DNA from: JANTGF01 sp963750735
Lineage (GTDB): Bacteria > Bacteroidota > Bacteroidia > Bacteroidales > VadinHA17
Assembly (NCBI GenBank): GCA_963750735.1
Contig: CAVVRY010000007.1
Coordinates: forward strand, 434,001-498,000
DNA: 64,000 nt
Direction of reading: 5' to 3'
Shown: positions 20,853 to 30,658 of the stretch, piece after piece
Numbering within the stretch: position 1 is the stretch's first letter
How the letters are laid out: the number at the start of each line of letters is the position of its first letter
Position numbers and translations under genes: made by a program
The notes under the pieces: generated by a model
What the model was told of the DNA's origin: nothing
Database searches by the model: none
Seen by the model: the letters and a program-made list of their open reading frames with translations, nothing else

Positions 20853-23800
20853 TTAAAAAGTAAAGCCTATCTTAAATCCAATAGGAACTACCCAAGGATC
20901 AACATTATACCTTTCTATACCCTGTTTAAACTGTGTTCCCCGGTTTCCAGAGCTTGATTCAGCCTGGTAAGCTCTTTCCGGATCTATCCCAAAGGCTGAA
21001 TCTTTAGTCCACAACATAATGTTACGGCTATAAATTGAGAAAGTGATATTTTCCATCCTCACCTTACTTGCAATACTATTAGGAAGCATATAAGATCAAT
21101 GAAATTTCTCGTAATTTGATATAATCTGCATCGAACATAGAAGGTGTTCCAAAGTCCCATGGGAAACTTACTACGTAAGGTAGGAAGGTGGTTCCATCGT
21201 TACCCAGATTTTCATGATCCAAAATGAAGTTTCCATCTTCATCATGTACGCCAACCACACCAGGAGCAAAAGTTGCATCGTGAACTTCAATACCGCTAAA
21301 TGATTCAGGGAATCCTCCATATTCTTCTGTTGGTCCTCCAATAGGCCTTAATTCTTCAGTGAATATTAATTCATCTGCGTTTGCTACAACCCAATCACGC
21401 AGTTCTTGTCCTGGACCCAGGTCACCCGGGTGTACCAGTTGATCAAGCCAGGTTTGTGTCATAACACTTTCTGACATGTAGCGCTGAGTTTGTGACATAT
21501 ACTGACCTCCTGACCTCCAGTCAAATGTCATACTAAGTGTAAAATTTTTGAATGTCAACTGTGATTGCAAACCTAAAATAAAATCTGGATTGTAATTACC
21601 AACTTTTACTTGTTCGGGCTCTGCCAACCACTCAGCATCTAATCCTTCCCCAATAAGTGGGTATCCATAATATGGCGAGTTTGGATCTGTAACCCTCATA
21701 ATTAGAGATGAATATATATTCCCAACTAAACCATCTTCACCAGTAGAAGGATTTGCAGCATATCCCAGAGCTTTACTTTTGTTGTCACTCCAAAATTCAA
21801 TAACATCAACACCCTCTTCAAGTTCTATTATTTTGGTCTCATTCTTTGTGAAATTCACACTTAGATCCCAATTCCAATTCCTCGTTCTAACGGGAGTACC
21901 ACCTAAAACTATCTCCCAACCTTTACTTTGGAGAAGTCCGGCATTCAGTTTCACTCTGCTAAAACCTGAAGATGCGGCGAGTGGTATATTACCTAAAATT
22001 TGGTTTTCATTATCAACCATGTAATAGGTTCCCTCAAACCTCAATCTGTTATTAAACATCTTAAGATCAAGTCCAAATTCAGTGGAGGTGGCTTTCTCTG
22101 GTTTTAGATCAGGAGTTAATAGGGTCCCTGGAACATTCAACCGGATGGCATTCCCCCATTGACCGGAATTACCATATACTGAATTTAAACTATATGGCGA
22201 TGTATCGTTTCCAACCTGCGCCCAACCACCTCTCAGTTTCAACATATTCATACTTTCACCCATGTCAAAAATCTCATTAATCATTACACTTAATGAAGCT
22301 GATGGATAAAAATAAGATCTGTTTTCAGGAGGTAAAGTACTTGACCAATCATTTCTTGCAGTAAGATCGAGATAAAGGATCCCCTCCAGCTAATATTGGC
22401 AAGCGCATAAACAGAATAGATACCTCTCTGTGAAAAATAGGAGGAATAATTTAAAGATGCTGAACTAATATTTTGAACAGTAAATACATTCGGTACAATT
22501 AATCCGGTTCCTGATTTTGAAGAGTTGCTGATGCTACTGTTTTTGGCATACAGCGCGTTTCCTCCCGCTGAAACTGATAGATTAAAATTATCCCAATCTT
22601 TTTTATAAGTCAGAAGCACATCCATATTCCTTTCAAACCTTGTAATATTTTGAATCCCATAGGCCCCATTGTTTGGTTCTCTGAGAATACCCGGGGGCCA
22701 TTTTGGTTTCACGAATTTCATCACTTTTGTCCATAGTATATCTGGCCATGATATTAAAGCTGGGAACCACTTCCCAGTCAGCTACTAAATTCCCATAAAT
22801 CCTGTTCCTGTTAAAACTATTGTTTACCTCATATGCAAGGAAATAAGGATTCTCGTGATTTGAAGAAACTGATCGCACCTCAAGTCCTTCACGACCAGGT
22901 ACCCAGTAATCACTCAGCTTATTAATATCAATGTTTGCAGGTACCGCATAAGCCCATTGAAGTGGATTTGCTCCCCTGTTACTGGCAGGCCTGTTATTCG
23001 ACCAGGTATTATTATAGTTTACATTTGTACTAATTGTTAATTTCCCAAATACTTTTGTTGAAGCTGAAATCGAAAAATTATTCTTAAAAAGATCAGAATT
23101 TGGAACAATTCCATTATTTGAGGTATTCGTAAATCCTAATCGATAGTTAATAACATCAGTGCTATTCGCAACTGAAACGCCATTGGTAGTAGTCCATCCT
23201 GTCTGAACAAAATCCCTAACATTGTTTGGATAAGATACAACCTCGGTAGGAATTGGAACTCCATTTGCATCAAGTGGAGCATCCCACTGAACAGCCCAGT
23301 ATCCACGGTCATTTTCAGGACCGGAACCTGTTCCGTCACTGGCATTAATATCTGGTAATACTCCGCCACCTACATCGTCAGGTGTAAATGAGAAAAAACC
23401 AGAAGCAAACTGAGATTGAACATTTACAAACTTGGATGGTATATCAAAAACTGTATTTGAAACAATTGAGACTTTAACGCCATCCTTTCCTTTTGCAGTT
23501 TTGGTTGTGATAAGTACTACTCCATTACCGGCTCGTGTACCATAAAGTGCAGCAGCACTGGGACCTTTTAATATCGAAATGCTTTCGATGTCTTCCGGAT
23601 TTAAGTCAGAAATGGAATTACCATAATCGACCCTGTTATCACTACCAAAACCTCCAATATTATTTAAAGAGTTTGACATTGGCACTCCATCAACAACAAA
23701 TAGCGGCTGGTTGTCAGAATTCAAAGAGGTTGCACCACGAATGATCATACTAACTGAGGACCCTGTTCCTCCCGTAGAATTTATTGTAACACCGGATACC

Positions 23801-24315
23801 TTTCCTGACATAGAGTTTAACACATTCTCCTGCGCAACTCTTGTAAGTTCCGTACCATCCACCTTTGCTACTGAATAGCCAAGGGATTTTTCCTCTCGTC
23901 TGATACCCAAAGCTGTAACAACAACCTCATCAAGAGACTCAATACTCTCAACGAGTTCAATAATTATTTCGCTTCTACCGTTTACGGTTACCTCCTGTGA
24001 TTCAAATCCCACATAAGAGAAGACCAAAATAGCTTCATTACCAGGCACTTCAAGACTATATGCACCGTCAATATCTGTTGTCGTACCTGTTTCCGTACCT
24101 TTGATTCTAATGGTCACACCTGGTAGACCAAATCCATCAGAAGCGGAAGTAACTTTCCCAGATACTTGCAGTTGCGGTGCCTCATTTAATTGATCAGTCA
24201 CACCGGAATCCAATCCATAGCTATTCACCCACGATGTACTTAAGAACACCATGGCAAAAACCAGGACAGGTATAGTGTGGTTTGACAATTTTCTTATTGA
24301 TATATTTAATTTCAT
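20853..24315 (-). CDS. SusC/RagA family TonB-linked outer membrane protein, three frameshifts
   Basis: About 1153 residues when three one-base errors are bridged. Frame changes: in the G5 run 22693-22697 (APG then ILREPNNGAYGIQN), in the C4 run 22381-22384 where a base is missing (SWRG then ILYLDLTARNDWSS), and near 21096 (REISL then SYMLPNSIASKVRM). Domains: signal peptide, carboxypeptidase-regulatory-like domain (about 50-130), TonB plug with LDEVVVTALGIRREEKSLGY and FVVDGVPMSNS, then the 22-strand barrel ending in the aromatic PIGFKIGFTF. It is the energised import channel partner of the SusD protein. Conservation of the frame between breaks argues for sequence errors, but three lesions in one gene could also mean decay. 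Confidence 0.9.
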
Positions 24316-24382
24316 AATTGTAGGTTATTTTGGTTTTAGTAAAAAATAATCTATTAAAAATGATTAATTCACTTTTAAATGT

Positions 24383-25327
24383 TTATTGAACAACTTCGAA
24401 TGTAAGAACCAGTGAATGTGTATTCATAGGAAGATGATCTGGTGAAGCTGCCATGAACATAACAATTTGCATTGATTCGTTGGTAATATCATTAAGGATT
24501 ACTTTTCTCTGGAAATCCATAAATCCTACAAATTCAGTTCCTGAAAAGTCAAGCGTAGATACACTGCTGTAGGTCAGGACACCGCCAGGCCCATAAACTG
24601 AGGGTACATCAAAATCCTCTTCAGCAACATATGTGAAAGTAGCTCCTGCTTCCGGAGCATATAGACCAGTACACAGTCCAAAATCTTGTCCTCCAGCGTT
24701 TACGATACCAGCCCCACCAGTCGTAACAAATTGGTAAACCAGTCCTGAAAAAGCTGCATTATCTTCCTTCACATCATGACCATAACTTCCATCGTAATGG
24801 AATGTATATGTATCATTATAGACTTCTCCCATACCGAGGTATAAATCGAATGCCCCTTGAGGTAAGGTTTCCGGAGCTCCATCGGCAATGGAAAAGCCAG
24901 CATCAGCATTGGCCAATCTGTCCGTTGCTGGGTGATTTGCTGTTAATTTCCATGTTTTACCATTTGTTTCTGAAGGTCCACCTGTAAGCAATACATAAGG
25001 CGTAAGTGCGACTGCGATCTTAATTTCACTTGATACAGTACTACCATCGCTACCAGTAGCTGTTAATGAAATATCGTAATAGCCACCACCAGCATAAACA
25101 TGTACTGGATTTTGCTCGGTACTGGTTTCACCATCACCAAAATCCCACAACCAGCTAACAGCACTGTGAGTTAGGGCTGTAAATGCAACCTGCTCATCAG
25201 CAATGCTATGAAATATATCAGCTGACAAAGGGAATGTTTTTCGGATTTCTTCCTTAGCACACGATGATACAATTAACATCGATGAAACAAAGACGAAAAA
25301 ACCGACTACATTTCGAATTTTCATCAT
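24383..25327 (-). CDS. PKD-domain surface lipoprotein of the SusCD unit
   Basis: 314 residues; lipoprotein signal (MLIVSSCAKEE). A PKD domain at about residues 45-110 carries the classical WDFGDGETSTEQNPVHVY motif. The remainder is beta-rich with no family I recognise (LLTGGPSETNGKTWKLTANH is the opening of a domain often seen in SusCD-linked surface proteins). By analogy with SusE/SusF-like proteins it probably binds the ligand at the cell surface. It is the first gene of the unit, 67 bases before SusC, whereas such proteins more often follow SusD. Confidence 0.82.
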   Translation of the reverse strand: MMKIRNVVGFFVFVSSMLIVSSCAKEEIRKTFPLSADIFHSIADEQVAFTALTHSAVSWLWDFGDGETSTEQNPVHVYAGGGYYDISLTATGSDGSTVSSEIKIAVALTPYVLLTGGPSETNGKTWKLTANHPATDRLANADAGFSIADGAPETLPQGAFDLYLGMGEVYNDTYTFHYDGSYGHDVKEDNAAFSGLVYQFVTTGGAGIVNAGGQDFGLCTGLYAPEAGATFTYVAEEDFDVPSVYGPGGVLTYSSVSTLDFSGTEFVGFMDFQRKVILNDITNESMQIVMFMAASPDHLPMNTHSLVLTFEVVQ

Positions 25328-25721
25328 AATATAAATATTAGGTTAATAATAGAGTTAATGATATATAATAATACTAATTTGCTTACAATAGTATGTTTTA
25401 AATATAGGATGTTTTTTTATTGTTAAATCAGGTTAATTGAGATTCTTTTATAAAATTAGTAAAATAATTAGACAATCTTATAAAAACCAATCTAGTTTCC
25501 CTTATTAATTCTTAACATGAGTATATAGAATTTTAACCCTATTCCGTTTTCATTAAAATTCTTTAAAAAAAAAGGTTAATATTTTATCAAATAATAACGA
25601 TTATTAACCAATAAATTCCTCTAGTTTTACTACTTTTGCAAATTACTATGTTAAATCAAATTATTCACATTATCAATCATTTAAAGATGATTCTCTTTGC
25701 TTAAATTTAAATATTATAAAA
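25328..25721. promoter_or_regulatory. 394-bp divergent intergenic region with GGTTAAT repeats and an inverted repeat
   Basis: This is the only gap over 300 bases in the window. It separates the minus-strand PKD-SusC-SusD unit from the plus-strand ceramidase run and has no ORF. It holds four GGTTAAT copies: at 25341, at 25431, at 25574, and in the opposite orientation at 25603-25609. The last two extend to an 8-bp inverted repeat, GGTTAATA (25574-25581) and TATTAACC (25602-25609), 20 bases apart. It lies just upstream of a TAnnTTTG-type promoter element. Likely an operator region for both units; the regulator is not in this window. Confidence 0.5.
25631..25638 (+). promoter_or_regulatory. Candidate -7 promoter box TACTTTTG for the ceramidase run
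   Basis: TACTTTTG fits the Bacteroidota primary-sigma -7 consensus TAnnTTTG and lies 84 bases upstream of the ATG at 25722. I do not see a good TTTG at the -33 position, so it may depend on an activator binding the inverted repeat immediately upstream. Confidence 0.4.
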
Positions 25722-26984
25722 ATGAAGCGACTTCTATATTTGGCTGTTTTAATAATCTTTGCAACTTCTCTTTCAGCACAAACCTTTAGATCGGGTGCTG
25801 CCTACCGGATAATTACTCCTAACCCACTTTTACCTGTTTCAGGTGGCGTTGGAACACCAAAAGCTGTAACACAGAAAAAAGGTGACCTATATGCTCGTGC
25901 CTTGGTTATGGAAAAAGGAGAGACCAGGGTGGCCGTTGTAAACATCGACAATCTTGGCTGGCCGGCTGTTCTTGGAGATAAATCAAGAAAACTTATTAAA
26001 GGAATTCCCCCGGAAAACATTTTGATTGGGGTATCCCATACACATAGTGCACCTGATGCGTACGCATTTCCGGATGAAAAAGGCCAGAATGGCGCCGATA
26101 TGGAATATTTGGATTGGTGTGTTAAGCAAATAGCTGATGCGGTTAATGAAGCAGTTGATAATCTTGAGAATGCATCACTTAAAATTGCAGTGGATGAAGC
26201 CAAGGGAAAAATTGCATACAATTATTATGCACCTAAACTATACGATCCCCGTTGTGGTGTAATTCAGACTATTTCCTCTACCGGGAAGGTCATAGCCACA
26301 CTTGTAAATTATGCCACACACCCTGAAATAATTGGTTCTGACCGTGGCATTCTAACACCTGATTTGTGTGGACCATTATACAGCAGAATTGAAGAAAAAG
26401 TAGGTGGTGTTGCCTTGTTTATGAATAGTGCACAGGGAGGAATGGTAACTGCTGACAACCGACTTGAAAATGGAGAAGAAGCCAGCGATTGGGCAGAATG
26501 TGTTAGAAATGGTGAGCTGCTTGCTGATGAAGCATTGCGAATTATCAGCACTGCTGAAACTCAAAAGAATCCTGATCTTTTCTGTGTCTCTGAGGAAGTT
26601 GAATTTCCCGTTGATTCTGAATTGATGCTTTACATTTTAAATAATTCTGGATTAGAATTTAAAACTTCAAAAGATAATACAATCAGAACAAAAATAAATC
26701 TATTAAATATTGGTACTGCCCAGGTATTAACAATACCGGGGGAGGCATTACCAAATATAGGCTTTTATCTAAAACGTAAAATGCCGACAAAACACCCGTT
26801 TCTATTTGGCCTCACTAATGATGCCATGGGTTATATACTCACAAAAGAAGATTTCAATAGTTTCGAAAGGTATAATTACATAAGCAGAACCAGTCTCGGA
26901 GAAAAAACCGGCGAAATATATGTTAATGCTTCACTCGATTTAATCAATAAGAGCCCAAAACCAGCTCAAAATATAAACAAGTAA
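25722..26984 (+). CDS. Neutral/alkaline ceramidase-like secreted hydrolase (copy 1)
   Basis: 420 residues with a Sec signal peptide (ATSLSAQ). N-terminal ceramidase-type features are clear: AAYRIITPN, the zinc-ligand motif GVSHTHSAPDAYAF, a second metal region NYATHPEIIGSDRG, and FMNSAQGGMVTADN at the position of the nucleophile-containing loop. Family members hydrolyse the amide bond of ceramides, but many bacterial homologues in glycan loci have no known substrate. It lacks the C-terminal immunoglobulin-like domain of full-length ceramidases (over 600 residues). It is first in the plus-strand run facing the SusCD unit and has a paralogue at 34165. Confidence 0.85.
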   Translation: MKRLLYLAVLIIFATSLSAQTFRSGAAYRIITPNPLLPVSGGVGTPKAVTQKKGDLYARALVMEKGETRVAVVNIDNLGWPAVLGDKSRKLIKGIPPENILIGVSHTHSAPDAYAFPDEKGQNGADMEYLDWCVKQIADAVNEAVDNLENASLKIAVDEAKGKIAYNYYAPKLYDPRCGVIQTISSTGKVIATLVNYATHPEIIGSDRGILTPDLCGPLYSRIEEKVGGVALFMNSAQGGMVTADNRLENGEEASDWAECVRNGELLADEALRIISTAETQKNPDLFCVSEEVEFPVDSELMLYILNNSGLEFKTSKDNTIRTKINLLNIGTAQVLTIPGEALPNIGFYLKRKMPTKHPFLFGLTNDAMGYILTKEDFNSFERYNYISRTSLGEKTGEIYVNASLDLINKSPKPAQNINK

Positions 26985-27009
26985 TCAAAACATAAAATAA
27001 CACAATCAA

Positions 27010-28383
27010 ATGAAAACTAAAGTTTTATTAATTGCTTCTCTAATCTCTTTTTCCTTTTTATTTACTTTTTGTACAACACAGGAGAAAAAAGCGGAGGAAC
27101 CAAAACCTGTTACTCCTAAAACAGCTTTACAGAGCTATTTAAATAATGGAGATGATTCTTTTGCATGGGAACTAAAAGATGAATATGAAATTGAAGGAGT
27201 TAAAATTTATGAAATCTTGCTTACCTCACAACAATGGAGAGAACACGTTTGGAAGCATCAACTTACACTCGCTGTACCAGCTAAAAATTCTTATGATGGA
27301 GCTTTGCTGTTCGTAACCGGAGGAAGTATAAAAGACGGGATGCCAAAATGGAGTGATAAGAATGATAAAAGGATGCTCAGTTTTGCTCAAATGGCTTATA
27401 AAAATCAAGCAATTGTTTCTATTTTAAGGCAAACACCAAATCAACCATTGTATGATGATCTGGTTGAAGATGAGCTGATTTCATTCACATTGCATAATTT
27501 TAAAAATGACGGAGATTATACCTGGCCCCTTTTATTCCCTATGGTAAAAAGTGCAGTTCGTGCAATGGATGCTGTTCAGGCATTTTCAGAGGAGAACCTT
27601 AATCATAAAATAAATAATTTTACTGTTACAGGTGCTTCAAAAAGAGGTTGGACAACCTGGTTGACCGGGGCCAACGACCCAAGGGTTAAATCAATTGGTC
27701 CTATGGTAATTGATGTACTTAACATGCCGGTAAGTCTGGATTATCAAATTCAGGTTTGGAATGAATATAGCATACAGATTGAGGATTATGTGAAACTTGA
27801 GATCCCACAGCAAGTGCATACTGAGAGTGGTGATGCTATTTCCGCAATGGTAGATCCATATTCATACAGGAAATCATTGACTATGCCAAAAATGATTTTT
27901 ATCGGAACAAATGATGAGTATTGGCCTGTGGATGCAATTAAAAATTATCTGGATAGTATTCCAGGAGAGAATTATATTCATTATGTACCCAATGCCGGTC
28001 ATGATCTTGGAGGTGGAGAGCAGGCAATAAAAGCATTAAGTGCATTTTGGGGCCAGACTTTAACCAATAGCCAGTATCCAACCTGCAAATGGGATGCAGT
28101 TAAAGAAGATAATAAAGTCTCAATTAATGTAGCTGGGTCAGAAGGAAAAGTTGTAGCTGCCTATCTCTGGATGGCGGATTCAGAAGACAGGGATTTTCGT
28201 GATGAAGAGTGGAAATCTGCTGATCTTAAAGTAAATGGTGAAGCCAATTTTACCCGAAAAATTGGTTTACCAAAAAGTGGTTTCAGGGCCTTTTATGTTG
28301 ACCTGAAATATGAAGATCCCAATGGTGGAGATTATACAATTAGTACCAGAATGTTTGTTTTGAACCAGGAAGATATTTTATAA
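27010..28383 (+). CDS. PhoPQ-activated pathogenicity-related (PqaA-like) alpha/beta hydrolase
   Basis: 457 residues, lipoprotein signal (SFLFTFCTTQ). It matches the PhoPQ_related family from LTSQQWREHVWKHQLTLAVP near residue 70 onwards: GALLFVTGGS, FTVTGASKRGWTTWLTGAND with the nucleophile serine in GASKRG, KMIFIGTNDEYWPVD with the acid, and the histidine in YVPNAGHDLGGG. The role in the PqaA family is not settled; the fold and triad indicate an esterase or peptidase in the periplasm. It starts 25 bases after the ceramidase-like gene. Confidence 0.87.
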   Translation: MKTKVLLIASLISFSFLFTFCTTQEKKAEEPKPVTPKTALQSYLNNGDDSFAWELKDEYEIEGVKIYEILLTSQQWREHVWKHQLTLAVPAKNSYDGALLFVTGGSIKDGMPKWSDKNDKRMLSFAQMAYKNQAIVSILRQTPNQPLYDDLVEDELISFTLHNFKNDGDYTWPLLFPMVKSAVRAMDAVQAFSEENLNHKINNFTVTGASKRGWTTWLTGANDPRVKSIGPMVIDVLNMPVSLDYQIQVWNEYSIQIEDYVKLEIPQQVHTESGDAISAMVDPYSYRKSLTMPKMIFIGTNDEYWPVDAIKNYLDSIPGENYIHYVPNAGHDLGGGEQAIKALSAFWGQTLTNSQYPTCKWDAVKEDNKVSINVAGSEGKVVAAYLWMADSEDRDFRDEEWKSADLKVNGEANFTRKIGLPKSGFRAFYVDLKYEDPNGGDYTISTRMFVLNQEDIL

Positions 28384-28420
28384 TCACTGAATCTTTTTGT
28401 TTTTTAAGAATCAAGTCAGT

Positions 28421-29305
28421 ATGACCAGATCTGCTTTATTTATTACCCTAGCCATTGTAATGCTGGCTAGCTCATGCAGTGGCAAAAAGGAACTTCCTAT
28501 TGCAGCTTATTATGATTACGATTCTAAATTACCGCTTCTTGACACTATACTTTCTGAGGCTGATTCAGGAAATTATTCCTTAATCAAGGCTTCTTTTAAC
28601 AGTGTTCATGACAAAACTGTTTCTGGATTATTGAGTATCCCCAAGAATGCCAAAGAGCCTGTTCCTGTTATATTATTGCTACATGGAGTAGGTGACAGAA
28701 AAACTGTCGATTATATGGAGGCAGGGATTCCTTTTCTTACTGAAGCCGGTTATGCTGTATTTCGTATAGATGTAGCCAATCATGGTGAAAGGAAAACTCA
28801 AGACTATGAAGTGGATTTTACGGGCGATTACAAGTACTGGACACGGGATATTCTAACCCAAACCGTATTCGATCTCAGGAGATCTATTGATTTCCTTTCC
28901 ACCCGGGACGAAATTGATACTGAAAGAATTGGTTTTCTAGGTATAAGTCTTGGAGGATTTATAGGAACTGTTTTCTGTGGTGTGGATAAACGTGTAAAAG
29001 TTCCAGCTCTGGCTTTGGCAGGCGGTGGATTAAATATCATGTTTGGTGTGGACGCTTTTAATGCCGAAACATCCAACTATATGAGCATTATTGATCCTAT
29101 TAACTTTGTTCAAGATATTTCTCCAAGGCCTCTATTGATGATTAACGCAGAGAACGACGAGATAGTGCCACCAATAACCAGCAAATTATTGTTCAAAAAA
29201 GCAGAAGAGCCTAAAAAAATTATCTGGTATCCATCAAAACACAGAAATATTCCAGTGGATAAGACCTATGGTGATGCCATTCAATGGTTTAATGAACATC
29301 TTTAA
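28421..29305 (+). CDS. Alpha/beta hydrolase lipoprotein (acetyl xylan esterase/dienelactone hydrolase-like)
   Basis: I start at ATG 28421 because it gives the lipoprotein signal TRSALFITLAIVMLASSC; an upstream TTG at 28397 would only lengthen the N-terminus. 294 residues. Triad: serine in GISLGGF, acid in NAENDEIVP, histidine in PSKHRNIP. The oxyanion region is LLLHGVGDRKT. Similar proteins remove acetyl or other acyl groups from sugars. It shares a TAATG overlap with the next gene. Confidence 0.82.
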   Translation: MTRSALFITLAIVMLASSCSGKKELPIAAYYDYDSKLPLLDTILSEADSGNYSLIKASFNSVHDKTVSGLLSIPKNAKEPVPVILLLHGVGDRKTVDYMEAGIPFLTEAGYAVFRIDVANHGERKTQDYEVDFTGDYKYWTRDILTQTVFDLRRSIDFLSTRDEIDTERIGFLGISLGGFIGTVFCGVDKRVKVPALALAGGGLNIMFGVDAFNAETSNYMSIIDPINFVQDISPRPLLMINAENDEIVPPITSKLLFKKAEEPKKIIWYPSKHRNIPVDKTYGDAIQWFNEHL

Positions 29306-30627
29306 TGACTTTAAAATCAAAAATAATACGAGTAACTTCCAAGGGATTGCTTGGACTTCTTATCCTTCTGGTTATATTATTCCTGGTTATAACAGGTTCT
29401 TCCTGGATAAGGCACTGGATTACCTATCCCAGAATGGAAAAACAAAGGGCTGAAATATGGTCTAAATATCAGAAGCCGGAAAAGTACATTCAGCTTGAGG
29501 AATATAAAGGCATACTTCATGCACATACATTTTGGTCACATGACAGCCGGGGATCAATAAAGGAGATACTACCTGCTGCAAAAAAAGCCAATCTCGATTT
29601 TTTATTTTTTTCAGATCATGCTCATGGAAAACTCGATACATTTCCAAGAAGCTATCATGGCATTTATGACGGAATTATTTTTGAAGCCGGGACTGAAAGT
29701 AGTGATGGCTTAATGGTTTGCCCTATGGATAGCGTGATTCTAGACTGGAACGAAGGACAGGACTCAATTATAAAACAAGTAGTTGAATCGGGAGGATTGG
29801 CTCTTTATGTGCATACTGAAAAGCCTCACGATTGGGATAATCCCGATTATCAGGCTATGGAAATATATAACATTCACACGGATATGTTGGATGGTGAAAA
29901 ATTGGTACCATTAATTATCAATTTTGCAGTTAACGGAAAGAAATACAGACATTGGTCTTTCAGAGAACTTTACGATGAACAAACTGAAATTATGGCCAAT
30001 TGGGACCGTCTAAACAAAAAGAGAAAGATCGTTGGGATGGCTGCCGTTGATGCTCACAACAACCAGAATATTCGTGCCAGGTATCTGGATAATGGTCAGG
30101 TAGAATGGGTCGGCTCAAATGCTGAGACTTTAGTCATCAAAGATCCGGGCCTGAAGGAAAAAATATTATTGGGAAAACCTGATTCAGCAGGATGGGCATT
30201 TAATTTCGATATTGATACCTATTATGGATCATTCAATTATGTTAATACACATATATTCAGCGATACACTTAGTAATTTTGCCTTAAAAGATCATCTCGTG
30301 GAAGGTCATGCATTTATAGCATTTGAGAATCTTGCAGATGCCTCAGGCTTTCAATTTTTCTCAACAGATAAGGACAATGAAGTGAATGGTATTCTAGGTG
30401 ATTCGGTATTAAATTCAAGCATTTCAAAATTACAGGCAACCTCCCCCTACCCTGTTCAATATACTCTTCTGAGGGATGGACAAATAATTGATTCTTTGGA
30501 CAATGTATATTCCTATGAATATAATTTCGATTCTACACCGGGTAATTACCGCATTGTAGCAAGCCTGAATTTTAACAATAAATGGACATCCTGGGTTATA
30601 ACAAATCCAATATATGTTTTTGAATGA
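29305..30627 (+). CDS. CehA/McbA-type PHP-domain metallohydrolase
   Basis: 440 residues. An N-terminal membrane anchor (residues 12-34, GLLGLLILLVILFLVI) is followed by a PHP domain with the metal-binding opening GILHAHTFWSHDSRG and DFLFFSDHAHG, and later EAGTESSDG and AAVDAHNN. CehA/McbA proteins hydrolyse esters of carbamates or related bonds; PHP enzymes in general are phosphoesterases. The enzyme would face the periplasm. The start overlaps the previous stop by one base, so translation is probably coupled. Confidence 0.82.
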   Translation: MTLKSKIIRVTSKGLLGLLILLVILFLVITGSSWIRHWITYPRMEKQRAEIWSKYQKPEKYIQLEEYKGILHAHTFWSHDSRGSIKEILPAAKKANLDFLFFSDHAHGKLDTFPRSYHGIYDGIIFEAGTESSDGLMVCPMDSVILDWNEGQDSIIKQVVESGGLALYVHTEKPHDWDNPDYQAMEIYNIHTDMLDGEKLVPLIINFAVNGKKYRHWSFRELYDEQTEIMANWDRLNKKRKIVGMAAVDAHNNQNIRARYLDNGQVEWVGSNAETLVIKDPGLKEKILLGKPDSAGWAFNFDIDTYYGSFNYVNTHIFSDTLSNFALKDHLVEGHAFIAFENLADASGFQFFSTDKDNEVNGILGDSVLNSSISKLQATSPYPVQYTLLRDGQIIDSLDNVYSYEYNFDSTPGNYRIVASLNFNNKWTSWVITNPIYVFE

Positions 30628-30658
30628 TAAAATTAGTATAATTTTTATTCACCCATAA

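Noticed and set aside
25802..26221. 139-codon minus-strand ORF inside the ceramidase-like gene
   Set aside because: Ala/Ser/Pro-rich mirror of a real coding frame; no motif or promoter.
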